A stretch of DNA of 13,534 nt from positions 1 through 13,534 of the forward strand of contig JBPCVV010000334.1 of NCBI GenBank assembly GCA_051010195.1, written 5' to 3'. The notes beneath the pieces are model-generated. The model did not search any database and was not told the origin of the DNA. It saw only the letters and a program-made list of their open reading frames with translations. Below, one piece after another: positions 7,284 to 13,534 of the stretch; position 1 is the stretch's first letter, and each line of letters starts with the position of its first letter. A program made the position numbers and the translations under genes. Source of the stretch: Anderseniella sp051010195 (GTDB lineage Bacteria; Pseudomonadota; Alphaproteobacteria; Rhizobiales; Aestuariivirgaceae).

Positions 7284-8123
7284 ATGCGCGATAGCATCGA
7301 AACGACCATTGATACGATCAAACTGGCCAAGGGCGTTGTGTTGGAAGATAGCTGGTTTGCGCTGAAGGCACTGGATGACGCAACCATCGCCATTGGCGAA
7401 CCCGCCTATCATCAACGCAACTGGAGCTACCTGATCTCGGACGGTGACAACAGTCTTCTGTTTGATACCGGTTCCGGCAGACGGCCGATTGCGCCGGTGG
7501 TTGCACGATACGGTAGGGAGCGTGTCGAAGCTTTTCCATCTCACATGCATTTCGATCATCTCGGCAACATCCATTCGTTTGGCCCGGCAATGGTTGCTGA
7601 TCTGCCGGTGCTGCGCGCTGTCGAGACAAACGGCACGCTGACCCCAACTGATGAGATGTTCCTGGGCGCTAGCGAAGGCGTACCGGTACCGACATTTGAG
7701 GTGGGGCGCTGGGTTGCGCCTGGGGAAACTGTCATGGTCGGATCTCGCAACCTGCAGGTCGTGCACACACCGGGTCATTCGCCTGATTCCGTATCATTGT
7801 GGGACGCGGAGTACTGTCGGTTTTACGCGGCGGATTTCATGTATCGCGGTATTCTTTATGCCCAAACCCCGGGCGCATCGCTGCGTGACTATCTGCGCAT
7901 CTGCGAGCAATTGCTCGAAGACCTGCCTGAACAGGTGCAGATTGTCTGCGCACACGGGCAGCCGGAAGACGGTGTCGATGATGTGCCGGTATTGGGATAT
8001 AACGACCTGCGAGCTTTGCGGAATGTTATCGACATGTTGTTGAAGGAGAGGCCTTATGCAGGCGAAGTGCCGGTAAACGAGCACATGAATTTACTGTTTT
8101 CCGCGGAAAGTTTCACTGCCTGA
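7284..8123 (+). CDS. Metallo-beta-lactamase-fold hydrolase
   Basis: 279 residues, no signal peptide. The fold's metal-binding set is complete: SHMHFDH (H87, H89, D91, H92), TPGHS (H165), an Asp in AADF (D184) and a late His (H224, CAHGQ). The N-terminal region contains the strand LLFDTGSG that precedes the active site in this family. The two-metal site suggests hydrolysis of an ester, lactone or thioester, but the substrate cannot be inferred from sequence; it is not clearly an acyl-homoserine lactonase or a glyoxalase II. The start is the first ATG in frame, with AGGAC nine bases upstream. The gene is in the same direction as the bmtA-like gene 82 bases downstream, but the palindrome between them suggests separate control. 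Confidence 0.78.
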   Translation: MRDSIETTIDTIKLAKGVVLEDSWFALKALDDATIAIGEPAYHQRNWSYLISDGDNSLLFDTGSGRRPIAPVVARYGRERVEAFPSHMHFDHLGNIHSFGPAMVADLPVLRAVETNGTLTPTDEMFLGASEGVPVPTFEVGRWVAPGETVMVGSRNLQVVHTPGHSPDSVSLWDAEYCRFYAADFMYRGILYAQTPGASLRDYLRICEQLLEDLPEQVQIVCAHGQPEDGVDDVPVLGYNDLRALRNVIDMLLKERPYAGEVPVNEHMNLLFSAESFTA

Positions 8124-8139
8124 CGGAATAGAAATTTCT

Positions 8140-8159
8140 ACATAAAGAAATCTTTATGT
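8140..8159. promoter_or_regulatory. Perfect palindrome upstream of bmtA, candidate SahR-type operator
   Basis: ACATAAAGAAATCTTTATGT has perfect 9-bp arms around AA, ending 46 bases before the bmtA start. From memory, SahR, the ArsR-family regulator of the methionine cycle in Proteobacteria, binds AT-rich palindromes of the type AAAGATATCTTT; the site differs only at the centre. A GAAATTTC palindrome lies just before it (8131-8138). The two-base loop and absence of a T tract speak against a terminator. Identity of the regulator is inference. Confidence 0.55.
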
Positions 8160-8205
8160 GTTATGTGAAGGACTCAATCACTTACCAGGCGAGTTCTGAA
8201 ACATC

Positions 8206-9234
8206 ATGGCGCGTGCAAACTTTCTCGATCTCCTGAAATCCCGCGACTGGCTGCTGGCGGACGGCGCTACCGGCACTAACCTGTTTGCCATGGGGCTGCA
8301 GTCCGGCGATGCGCCGGAATTATGGAATGAAGATCACCCCGACCGGGTACGTGCGCTTCACCGCAATTTTATCGAGGCGGGTTCCGACATCGTGTTGAGC
8401 AATTCATTTGGCGGCAACGCCTACCGGCTCAAGCTGCATGACGCGCAAAACCGGGTACATGAACTCAACAGGAAAGCGGCCGAACTGGCCCGCGAGGAAG
8501 CGGACGCGGTGGACCGTCCGGTTATCGTGGCGGGCTCAATGGGCCCCACCGGCGAAATATTCGAACCGGTCGGTACGCTGACCCATGACCAGGGAGTTGC
8601 AGCTTTTGCGGAACAGGCCCAGGCCCTGGAGGCAGGCGGCGCAGACGTTTTGTGGATCGAAACAATTTCTTCGGAAGAGGAGTTCAAATCGGCTCTTGAA
8701 GGTGCACGCACGACGGCGCTGCCGGTGGTCGTGACCATGAGTTTTGACACCAACGGCCGCACCATGATGGGGCTGACGCCGGCTGCCTATGCAGCACTTG
8801 CGGCGGCACAGAAAGCGGCGCCCGACGCCATCGGTGCCAATTGCGGAACCGGCGCGGCCGAACTGGTGGCAACCGTTCTCGGCATAACCGAGGCCGACAA
8901 CAGCGCAACCGTGGTGGCGAAGGGCAATTGCGGCATCCCGGCCTGGGTGGATGGTCATATTCACTACGACGGCACCCCGGAACTGATGGCCGATTATGCC
9001 CGGCTGGCGCTTGATTCAGGTGCAAAGATCATCGGCGGGTGTTGCGGCACAACCTATGAGCATGTGCGCGCCATGCGCACCGCGCTGGAAGACTATTCGG
9101 GCGGCACCCGGCCCACGGTGGATCAGGTCGAAGCCAAACTCGGCAAGGTGTCGGCACTGGCGCACGGCACTGACACGGCAGCAGAGGGTGCCGCCCGGCG
9201 TGGCCGGGAAAGGCGGGGCCGGCGTCGGGGTTAG
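8206..9234 (+). CDS. bmtA: Homocysteine S-methyltransferase (BmtA-type; homocysteine module of a split methionine synthase)
   Basis: 342 residues forming one homocysteine-methyltransferase barrel. The N-terminus shows LLADGATGTNL (residues 16-26), then the ExxHPD-like NEDHPDRV and SNSFGGNAYRL blocks, and the zinc ligands Cys213 (GANCGTG) and Cys279/Cys280 (GGCCGTT). It lacks the folate and cobalamin domains of full-length MetH, so it needs a methyl donor on another protein or a small molecule. Alphaproteobacterial databases name this type betaine-homocysteine methyltransferase, but genetics in roseobacters supports a role as the homocysteine-binding part of a split, B12-dependent methionine synthase; the mtbC-like gene 3.3 kb downstream fits that. 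The C-terminus is a very basic tail (residues 331-342, mostly Arg and Gly) of unknown use. The ATG at 8206 has a weak AGGCGAG site upstream. Probably controlled through the palindrome at 8140-8159. Confidence 0.8.
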   Translation: MARANFLDLLKSRDWLLADGATGTNLFAMGLQSGDAPELWNEDHPDRVRALHRNFIEAGSDIVLSNSFGGNAYRLKLHDAQNRVHELNRKAAELAREEADAVDRPVIVAGSMGPTGEIFEPVGTLTHDQGVAAFAEQAQALEAGGADVLWIETISSEEEFKSALEGARTTALPVVVTMSFDTNGRTMMGLTPAAYAALAAAQKAAPDAIGANCGTGAAELVATVLGITEADNSATVVAKGNCGIPAWVDGHIHYDGTPELMADYARLALDSGAKIIGGCCGTTYEHVRAMRTALEDYSGGTRPTVDQVEAKLGKVSALAHGTDTAAEGAARRGRERRGRRRG

Positions 9235-9337
9235 GCAGTGGTTGAATTGGCGTTGCGGACGGGCGTCATCCACCAGTAAATCCGCCAAGTTCCGTTACCG
9301 GTCTTGCAATGCCGCGCAGATGGCCTACCAAGGACGA

Positions 9338-11011
9338 ATGCCCGACGAATTAACAGACAGCCCGGACTCCGGCCCGTCCTCGGCCTTTGGTGTGCCGATT
9401 TTCCGGGCGATCTGGTTCGCAAGCATGAGTTCTAACCTCGGTGGCCTCGTGCAGGCAGTGGGCGCATCTTGGCTGATGACCACGCTCACCGATTCCCCGC
9501 AATATGTGGCACTGGTTCAGGCATCAACGGCGCTGCCGATCATGCTGTTTGCGTTGCTGGCCGGCGCTATTGCCGACAATCTGGATCGCCGGATTGTGAT
9601 GATCTGCGCTCAGGGCTTCATGTTGATCGTCTCCACGGCCCTGGCCATTTGCGCTTGGTACGGCGTACTCACGCCATGGTTGCTGATTGCTTTCACTTTT
9701 GCGATTGGCTGCGGCACCGCCCTGAACAATCCTGCCTGGCAGGCCTCGGTTGGAGACATGGTGCCCCGCGGCCTGCTGCCCGGTGCAGTGGCGCTGAACT
9801 CTATGGGTTTCAATATTGCCCGCAGTGTTGGCCCGGCCGTCGGCGGGGCGATCGTGGCGGCCGCGGGCGCTGCGGCTGCATTCGCCACCAATGCGCTCAG
9901 CTATGTGGCTTTGCTGGCTGTGCTTGTGCGCTGGCGTCCCGATGTCCCGCCGCGCACATTGCCGCGCGAGCGTCTTGATCTCGCCATATCCGCGGGCGTT
10001 CGCTACGTGGCCATGTCACCGAATATCCGCGCCGTGCTGCTGCGAAGCTGCTTCTTCGGCATGGCCGCTGCAGCGGTACCGGCGCTGCTGCCGGTGGTGG
10101 CCAATGACATCATTGCCGGCGGACCGCTTGTGTTCGGCACCTTGCTCGGCTCGTTCGGGGTAGGGGCGGTGGTTGGCGCATTGTCCATCGGTCGACTACG
10201 CAAGAAATATTCAACGGAATGGATAGTGCGTACCGCCTCGGTTGCGGTGCTCATCGGTACCTCCATCACCGGGGCAAGCACGATGCTGTTTGTGACCATG
10301 CCGGCGCTGATGCTGGCTGGTGCTGGATGGGTATGGGCATTATCCACGTTCAACGTCTCGGTTCAGATGGCAGCGCCGCGTTGGGTGGTGGCCCGGGCCC
10401 TGTCGCTCTACCAAATGGTGACGTTTGGCGGTATGGCGTTCGGAAGCTGGCTGGCCGGCTATGTGGCCTCGCACTATTCCGTACCGGTTGCGCTGTACTC
10501 AGCAGCTACACTGATGGCCATGACTTCACTGCTGGGGCTGATCCGACCCCTGCAGCAGATCGAGATTGTCGACCTCGCTCCACTCGATCACTGGCGCGAA
10601 CCGAACACCGCGGTGCCGCTGGAACCGCGCAGTGGACCGGTGGTCATCACCGTTGAACACTGGATCGCCGAAAAGGACATCGTGGCCTTTCTTAACGTCA
10701 TGAACGAGCGCCGGCGCATCTGCCGCCGAGACGGGTTTCTGCGCTGGACCTTGTTGCGTGATCTGGCTGACCCGGAATTGTGGATTGAACGCTTTCACGT
10801 ACCGACCTGGCTGGATTACGTTCGCGACGCGCAGCGCCGCACCAGGGCCGATGCCGCAATCTACGAGCAGGTGGAGAAGCTGCATATCGACGGCAAACCC
10901 GCGGTTGTGCATCGCATGGTTGAACGGCAGCCGGGCTCAATGCCGACTGCACAACCGCCCGGCGGACGCGAATTGGCCGATCCGCTGACCGATATTACCA
11001 GGGCGTCCTGA
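9338..11011 (+). CDS. MFS_3-family exporter with C-terminal soluble domain
   Basis: 557 residues. Residues 20 to about 405 are a twelve-helix major-facilitator core, with motif A at 76-88 (GAIADNLDRRIVM). The overall pattern (FRAIWFASMSSNLGGLVQAVGASWLM start, ALNNPAWQA and ALNSMGFNIARSVGPAVGG blocks) fits the MFS_3 group, sometimes called transmembrane secretion effector, that includes enterobactin-exporter-like proteins. After the last helix comes a soluble region, residues about 430-533, with VVITVEHWIAEKD and a FHVPTWLDYVRDAQRRT block, which looks like an antibiotic-monooxygenase-like (ABM) ferredoxin-fold domain, as known in some members. Substrate unknown. Start: ATG 9338 follows AAGGA closely; ATG 9320 lies in frame without a ribosome site, and the frame also runs back into the bmtA gene. 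It ends nine bases from the convergent PLP-enzyme gene. Confidence 0.75.
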   Translation: MPDELTDSPDSGPSSAFGVPIFRAIWFASMSSNLGGLVQAVGASWLMTTLTDSPQYVALVQASTALPIMLFALLAGAIADNLDRRIVMICAQGFMLIVSTALAICAWYGVLTPWLLIAFTFAIGCGTALNNPAWQASVGDMVPRGLLPGAVALNSMGFNIARSVGPAVGGAIVAAAGAAAAFATNALSYVALLAVLVRWRPDVPPRTLPRERLDLAISAGVRYVAMSPNIRAVLLRSCFFGMAAAAVPALLPVVANDIIAGGPLVFGTLLGSFGVGAVVGALSIGRLRKKYSTEWIVRTASVAVLIGTSITGASTMLFVTMPALMLAGAGWVWALSTFNVSVQMAAPRWVVARALSLYQMVTFGGMAFGSWLAGYVASHYSVPVALYSAATLMAMTSLLGLIRPLQQIEIVDLAPLDHWREPNTAVPLEPRSGPVVITVEHWIAEKDIVAFLNVMNERRRICRRDGFLRWTLLRDLADPELWIERFHVPTWLDYVRDAQRRTRADAAIYEQVEKLHIDGKPAVVHRMVERQPGSMPTAQPPGGRELADPLTDITRAS

Positions 11012-11020
11012 AGACCTGTT

Positions 11021-12274
11021 CTATGCCAGCTCTTCAAGCTGCTCCAGAAATGTGTCGACTTCTTCGACCGTGTTGTAGTGAGCCAGTCCGATGCGCAGCA
11101 CACCACCATCGTCCATCAGGCCCATATGGTTGATCGGTTCCAGCGCATAATTGTGGCCTGACCACAGGAATGTATTGTCGCCGGCCAGTGATTTGGCCAT
11201 GTCAGCAGGGTTCTTGCCGTCCATGGTGATCGAGACGGTCGGCACCCGTCGCGCCAGGGCGTTGTCCGACGTGATGCCGCGAACCTTGACGCCCCTGATG
11301 GACATCAGGCCGCCAATCAGTTGCCGGGTGAGCGCCATTTCATGGCCCATGGCGGCCTGCATGCCCGATACGATCCTGCTCCGCGACAGCGCAGGCGCGG
11401 TGTCGTCGTCACCCAGAGATGCGATGTATTCGATCGCCCCAAGCGACGCAGCCAGTGTTTCGCGTGGCGCTGAGCCAGTTTCAAATTTCGCAGGAGAACC
11501 GTATTCAAGCGGTGGCCGCACCTGGTAGGAGAACATGCTTTCGAGCAGGTCACCGCGTCCGTACATGATGCCCTGGTGGGGACCGAAGAACTTGTAGGTA
11601 GACGATACCAGGAAGTCACAACCGATATCCTGGACATCGATGACCCCGTGCGGGGCATACTGTACCGCATCCACATAGCTGATGGCGCCAATGCTGCGCG
11701 CCTTGGCGCACATGGATTTCACGTCATTGATGGTGCCGGTGCAGTTCGACGCATAACTGACAGCGACTATCCTGGTCTTGTCGCTCAACACCTTGTCCAG
11801 GGCATCGTCCGGGAATTCAAAAGTATCGGTATCAAACTCGATCCACCGGACCGTGGCGCCGGTATCGGCAGCCACCAGCAACCACGGAGCCACATTCGCA
11901 TCATGGTCCATGCGCGACAGGACGATTTCGTCACCTTCGCCCAGGTCGAGGGTCTTTTGCAGGTTGCGTGACATGGCCAGCGTGATGGTGGTCATGTTGG
12001 CGCCGTAGAATACGTCGCTGACGGCCGGCGCGTTGTAGAACGCTGCCGCTGCCTCATGCGCCTCATCAACCAGGGCCAGTGCCATCTCGGACGTCACGAA
12101 GCTGCCCCCCAGATTGGCATTTTGCTCAATCATGGCACGGTTGGCGCGGTCGATCACATGTTGTGGCACCTGGGTGCCGGCGGGGTTGTCGAGATAAATG
12201 CGCGGTTTTCCCTCATCGGTAATGGAAAGGGCAGGGAACTGGGCGCGGACGCCAGCAACAGAAAATCCGGTCAT
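11021..12274 (-). CDS. Cysteine desulfurase-like class V aminotransferase (VC1184-type)
   Basis: 417 residues, fold-type I PLP enzyme. Visible features: IYLDNPAGTQVP at the N-terminus (residues 26-37), the DHDANVAPW block (123-131) near the cofactor, SYVDAVQYAPHG with Asp202 and Gln205, and SSTYKFFGPHQG with the Schiff-base Lys228. It resembles the group of cysteine-desulfurase-like proteins around VC1184 (TIGR01976), whose exact reaction is not established; a desulfurase or selenocysteine-lyase-like role on a small sulfur compound is inference. No partner scaffold gene (IscU/SufE) is nearby, arguing against a housekeeping Fe-S role. The ATG at 12274 is preferred because AGGATC lies just upstream; the longer frame to 12349 lacks a site. 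It is convergent with the exporter and divergent from the corrinoid-protein gene. Confidence 0.75.
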   Translation of the reverse strand: MTGFSVAGVRAQFPALSITDEGKPRIYLDNPAGTQVPQHVIDRANRAMIEQNANLGGSFVTSEMALALVDEAHEAAAAFYNAPAVSDVFYGANMTTITLAMSRNLQKTLDLGEGDEIVLSRMDHDANVAPWLLVAADTGATVRWIEFDTDTFEFPDDALDKVLSDKTRIVAVSYASNCTGTINDVKSMCAKARSIGAISYVDAVQYAPHGVIDVQDIGCDFLVSSTYKFFGPHQGIMYGRGDLLESMFSYQVRPPLEYGSPAKFETGSAPRETLAASLGAIEYIASLGDDDTAPALSRSRIVSGMQAAMGHEMALTRQLIGGLMSIRGVKVRGITSDNALARRVPTVSITMDGKNPADMAKSLAGDNTFLWSGHNYALEPINHMGLMDDGGVLRIGLAHYNTVEEVDTFLEQLEELA

Positions 12275-12485
12275 GATGATCCTGGGCAGGTAGCTGTTGG
12301 GGAGTTGGTCTGGGACATTAAAGGTGCGCGGTATCAGGGCCTTAGTCAAGCATGTGCAGGTCTTTTGCAGTGCAGCAGTCGCAATCGGGCAGCATTTTGT
12401 CGCTAGTTCAAGCGCATGGTTGATTCGTTAACGTGTATCAATGTCTAATCACGTCGCGCACACGGCGCATCTAGTGGAGAAGACG
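12275..12485. promoter_or_regulatory. Divergent control region of the PLP-enzyme and corrinoid-protein genes
   Basis: 211 bases between divergent start codons. A nested symmetric element occurs at 12420-12441: TTGAT and ATCAA arms around the perfect palindrome CGTTAACG (12426-12433), offset by two bases. Neither the palindrome found upstream of bmtA nor a cobalamin or SAM-II riboswitch is visible. The ribosome site GGAG of the corrinoid gene is at 12476-12479. Regulator unknown. Confidence 0.35.
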
Positions 12486-13184
12486 ATGACAGAAGAAGAC
12501 GATCTCGATCTGCGGTCTCTTGATGACGAAGAGCTTACCCAGCAGATGCACGACGACCTTTATGACGGTCTCAAGGAAGAGATCGAGGAAGGCGTCAACA
12601 TCCTGCTGGAGCGTGGCTGGACTCCGTACAAGGTTCTGACCGAAGCCCTGGTTGAGGGCATGCGTATTGTCGGTATCGACTTCCGCGACGGTATCCTGTT
12701 CGTGCCGGAGGTGCTGCTGGCCGCCAATGCCATGAAGGCGGGTATGTTCATTCTCAGGCCCTTGCTGGCAGAAACCGGCGCGCCGCGCGTCGGCAAGATG
12801 GTCATCGGCACCGTCAAGGGCGACATTCATGACATCGGCAAGAACCTGGTGTCGATGATGATGGAAGGTGCCGGATTCGAAGTGATCAATATCGGCATCA
12901 ACAACCCGGTCGAGAACTATCTCGAAGCCATTGAAGAGCACCAGCCCGACATTCTCGGCATGTCCGCACTATTGACCACCACAATGCCGTACATGAAAGT
13001 GGTCATCGACACGCTGAAGGAAAAGGGCATGCGCGATGACTATATCGTGCTTGTCGGCGGGGCGCCGCTGAATGAGGAATTCGCCGCCGCCATCGGTGCC
13101 GACGCCTATTGCCGCGACGCTGCGGTTGCCGTCGAAACCGCAAAGGAGTTCATGGCGCGCAAGCACAATCAGGTAACCGCCTGA
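12486..13184 (+). CDS. mtbC: Corrinoid (B12-binding) protein, MtbC-type; cobalamin module of a split methionine synthase
   Basis: 232 residues. After an acidic N-terminal stretch (residues 3-40) comes the helical cap domain of the B12-binding methyltransferase type (VNILLERGWTPYKVLTEALV, then FVPEVLLAANAMKAG, residues 73-87), then the Rossmann-like cobalamin domain. GTVKGDIHDIGKN at 108-120 contains the DxHxxG motif, His115 being the lower axial ligand; GMSALLTTTM (158-167) and VGGAPLN (190-196) complete the cofactor pocket. Such proteins shuttle a methyl group between a donor methyltransferase and an acceptor one. With the bmtA-like gene in the same neighbourhood, a role as the cobalamin part of a split methionine synthase is likely; service for a methylamine or betaine demethylase is the alternative. 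Start: ATG 12486 has GGAG six bases upstream; an in-frame ATG at 12441 has none. Confidence 0.82.
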   Translation: MTEEDDLDLRSLDDEELTQQMHDDLYDGLKEEIEEGVNILLERGWTPYKVLTEALVEGMRIVGIDFRDGILFVPEVLLAANAMKAGMFILRPLLAETGAPRVGKMVIGTVKGDIHDIGKNLVSMMMEGAGFEVINIGINNPVENYLEAIEEHQPDILGMSALLTTTMPYMKVVIDTLKEKGMRDDYIVLVGGAPLNEEFAAAIGADAYCRDAAVAVETAKEFMARKHNQVTA

Positions 13185-13214
13185 GCTGGCTTCTCATGGC
13201 CATTTGAGGAATTC

Positions 13215-13250
13215 ATGCGCCTGCAGGCTGTTGTTTGCAGGCGCATTTTT
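13215..13250 (+). terminator. Intrinsic terminator of the corrinoid-protein gene
   Basis: A perfect 11-bp stem, ATGCGCCTGCA (13215-13225) with TGCAGGCGCAT (13236-13246), a ten-base loop and a run of five T (13246-13250), 31 bases after the stop codon. The corrinoid gene therefore ends its transcript here and is separate from the next gene. Confidence 0.92.
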
Positions 13251-13415
13251 ATGAAAAACAACGGTTTTTCCACGTTTTCTCGCGCGCAACCTCACTCCAG
13301 TGATTGCCATGTGACGGATTGCACATTGGCTTGATTACATTTCTGTCATCTTGCCTGACATCAACGTGATCGACACATCACAGATCAACAAACTCCAGAG
13401 TGAGGAAACAGACCA
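13251..13415 (+). promoter_or_regulatory. Presumed promoter region of the exported-protein gene at the window end
   Basis: Following a strong terminator and preceding a new start codon, these 165 bases must hold a promoter. The repeated ACATCA and a TGATC/GATCA inverted repeat with an 11-base spacer (about 13366-13386) stand out slightly. No hexamer pair is assigned. GAGTGAGGAA about ten bases before the ATG is the ribosome site. Confidence 0.3.
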
Positions 13416-13534
13416 ATGACCACCATCCGCAACACAGCAATTGCCGCCGTCGCAGCCATCACCATTGCCGCCGCCATGGCATCTCCGGCACACGCCATTT
13501 CGAAAAAGGGCGCATTCTGGGCCGGTGTCGGCAC
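13416..13534 (+). CDS. Exported protein, N-terminal fragment (3' end outside window)
   Basis: Thirty-nine codons are visible. MTTIRNTAIAAVAAITIAAA and the following MASPAHA form a clear Sec signal peptide with cleavage expected after AHA (about residue 27). The mature part begins ISKKGAFWAGVG and then leaves the window, so its family is unknown. GAGG at about ten bases upstream supports the start at 13416. It lies downstream of a strong terminator and so is probably its own transcription unit. Confidence 0.6.
   Translation, partial: MTTIRNTAIAAVAAITIAAAMASPAHAISKKGAFWAGVG

Noticed and set aside
8140..8159. The palindrome as a terminator for the hydrolase gene.
   Set aside because: The loop is only two bases, the stem is AT-rich and no T tract follows; an operator is a better reading.
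8124..8205. SAM-II or other methionine-related riboswitch before bmtA.
   Set aside because: The region is only 82 bases and shows none of the conserved pseudoknot segments; the palindrome accounts for the visible structure.
8996..9337. N-terminal extension of the exporter reaching back into bmtA.
   Set aside because: It would overlap the zinc-site end of bmtA by over 200 bases, has no ribosome site and no protein-like features; the start at 9338 gives the normal family N-terminus.
12420..12441. TTGAT/ATCAA arms before mtbC as an FNR-type site.
   Set aside because: The spacer is twelve bases; FNR-type boxes need four.
1..13534. CRISPR arrays, insertion sequences, tRNA or rRNA genes.
   Set aside because: No regularly spaced repeats, transposase motifs, terminal inverted repeats, cloverleaf or rRNA-like segments were seen on either strand.

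Overview
The window looks like chromosomal DNA of an alphaproteobacterium, probably a marine or soil heterotroph of the Rhodobacterales/Hyphomicrobiales type. This rests on its GC-rich codon use, a cytoplasmic DmsABC-like molybdoenzyme of the SoeABC (sulfite:quinone oxidoreductase) kind, and separate genes for a homocysteine methyltransferase (BmtA-type) and a small corrinoid protein (MtbC-type). Most genes are intact; no transposase, CRISPR array, rRNA or tRNA was seen.

Left part (1-1873): the 3' end of an EamA/DMT permease, then on the opposite strand the decayed remains of a DedA-family membrane protein (in-frame stop, frameshift, missing C-terminus), then a secreted acidic outer-membrane beta-barrel protein ending at a clear intrinsic terminator.

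Centre (2028-6588): a tightly coupled three-gene operon (ATGA and TGATG overlaps) encoding a molybdopterin catalytic subunit without a Tat signal, a four-cluster ferredoxin subunit and an eight-helix DmsC-type anchor. Best reading: SoeABC, moving electrons from sulfite to the quinone pool on the cytoplasmic side. Behind it lie a possible 23-codon scrap of a Rossmann-fold gene, a minus-strand DUF1203 gene and a divergent metallo-beta-lactamase-fold hydrolase.

Right part (8124-13250): a bmtA-like zinc homocysteine methyltransferase gene preceded by a perfect 9-bp-arm palindrome resembling the SahR (ArsR-family, S-adenosylhomocysteine-responsive) operator; an MFS_3-type exporter with a C-terminal soluble domain; a convergent cysteine-desulfurase-like PLP enzyme; and an mtbC-like corrinoid protein gene closed by a strong intrinsic terminator. 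BmtA- and MtbC-type proteins correspond to the homocysteine-binding and cobalamin-binding modules of MetH, so the window appears to hold two parts of a split methionine synthase; the methyltetrahydrofolate module and the reactivation protein are not here. The window ends in the signal peptide of another exported protein.

Together the region leans towards sulfur and one-carbon metabolism (sulfite oxidation, homocysteine methylation, a cysteine-desulfurase-like enzyme). No wholly new system was proven; the most notable points are the split methionine synthase parts, their putative operator, and the gene decay near the left end.
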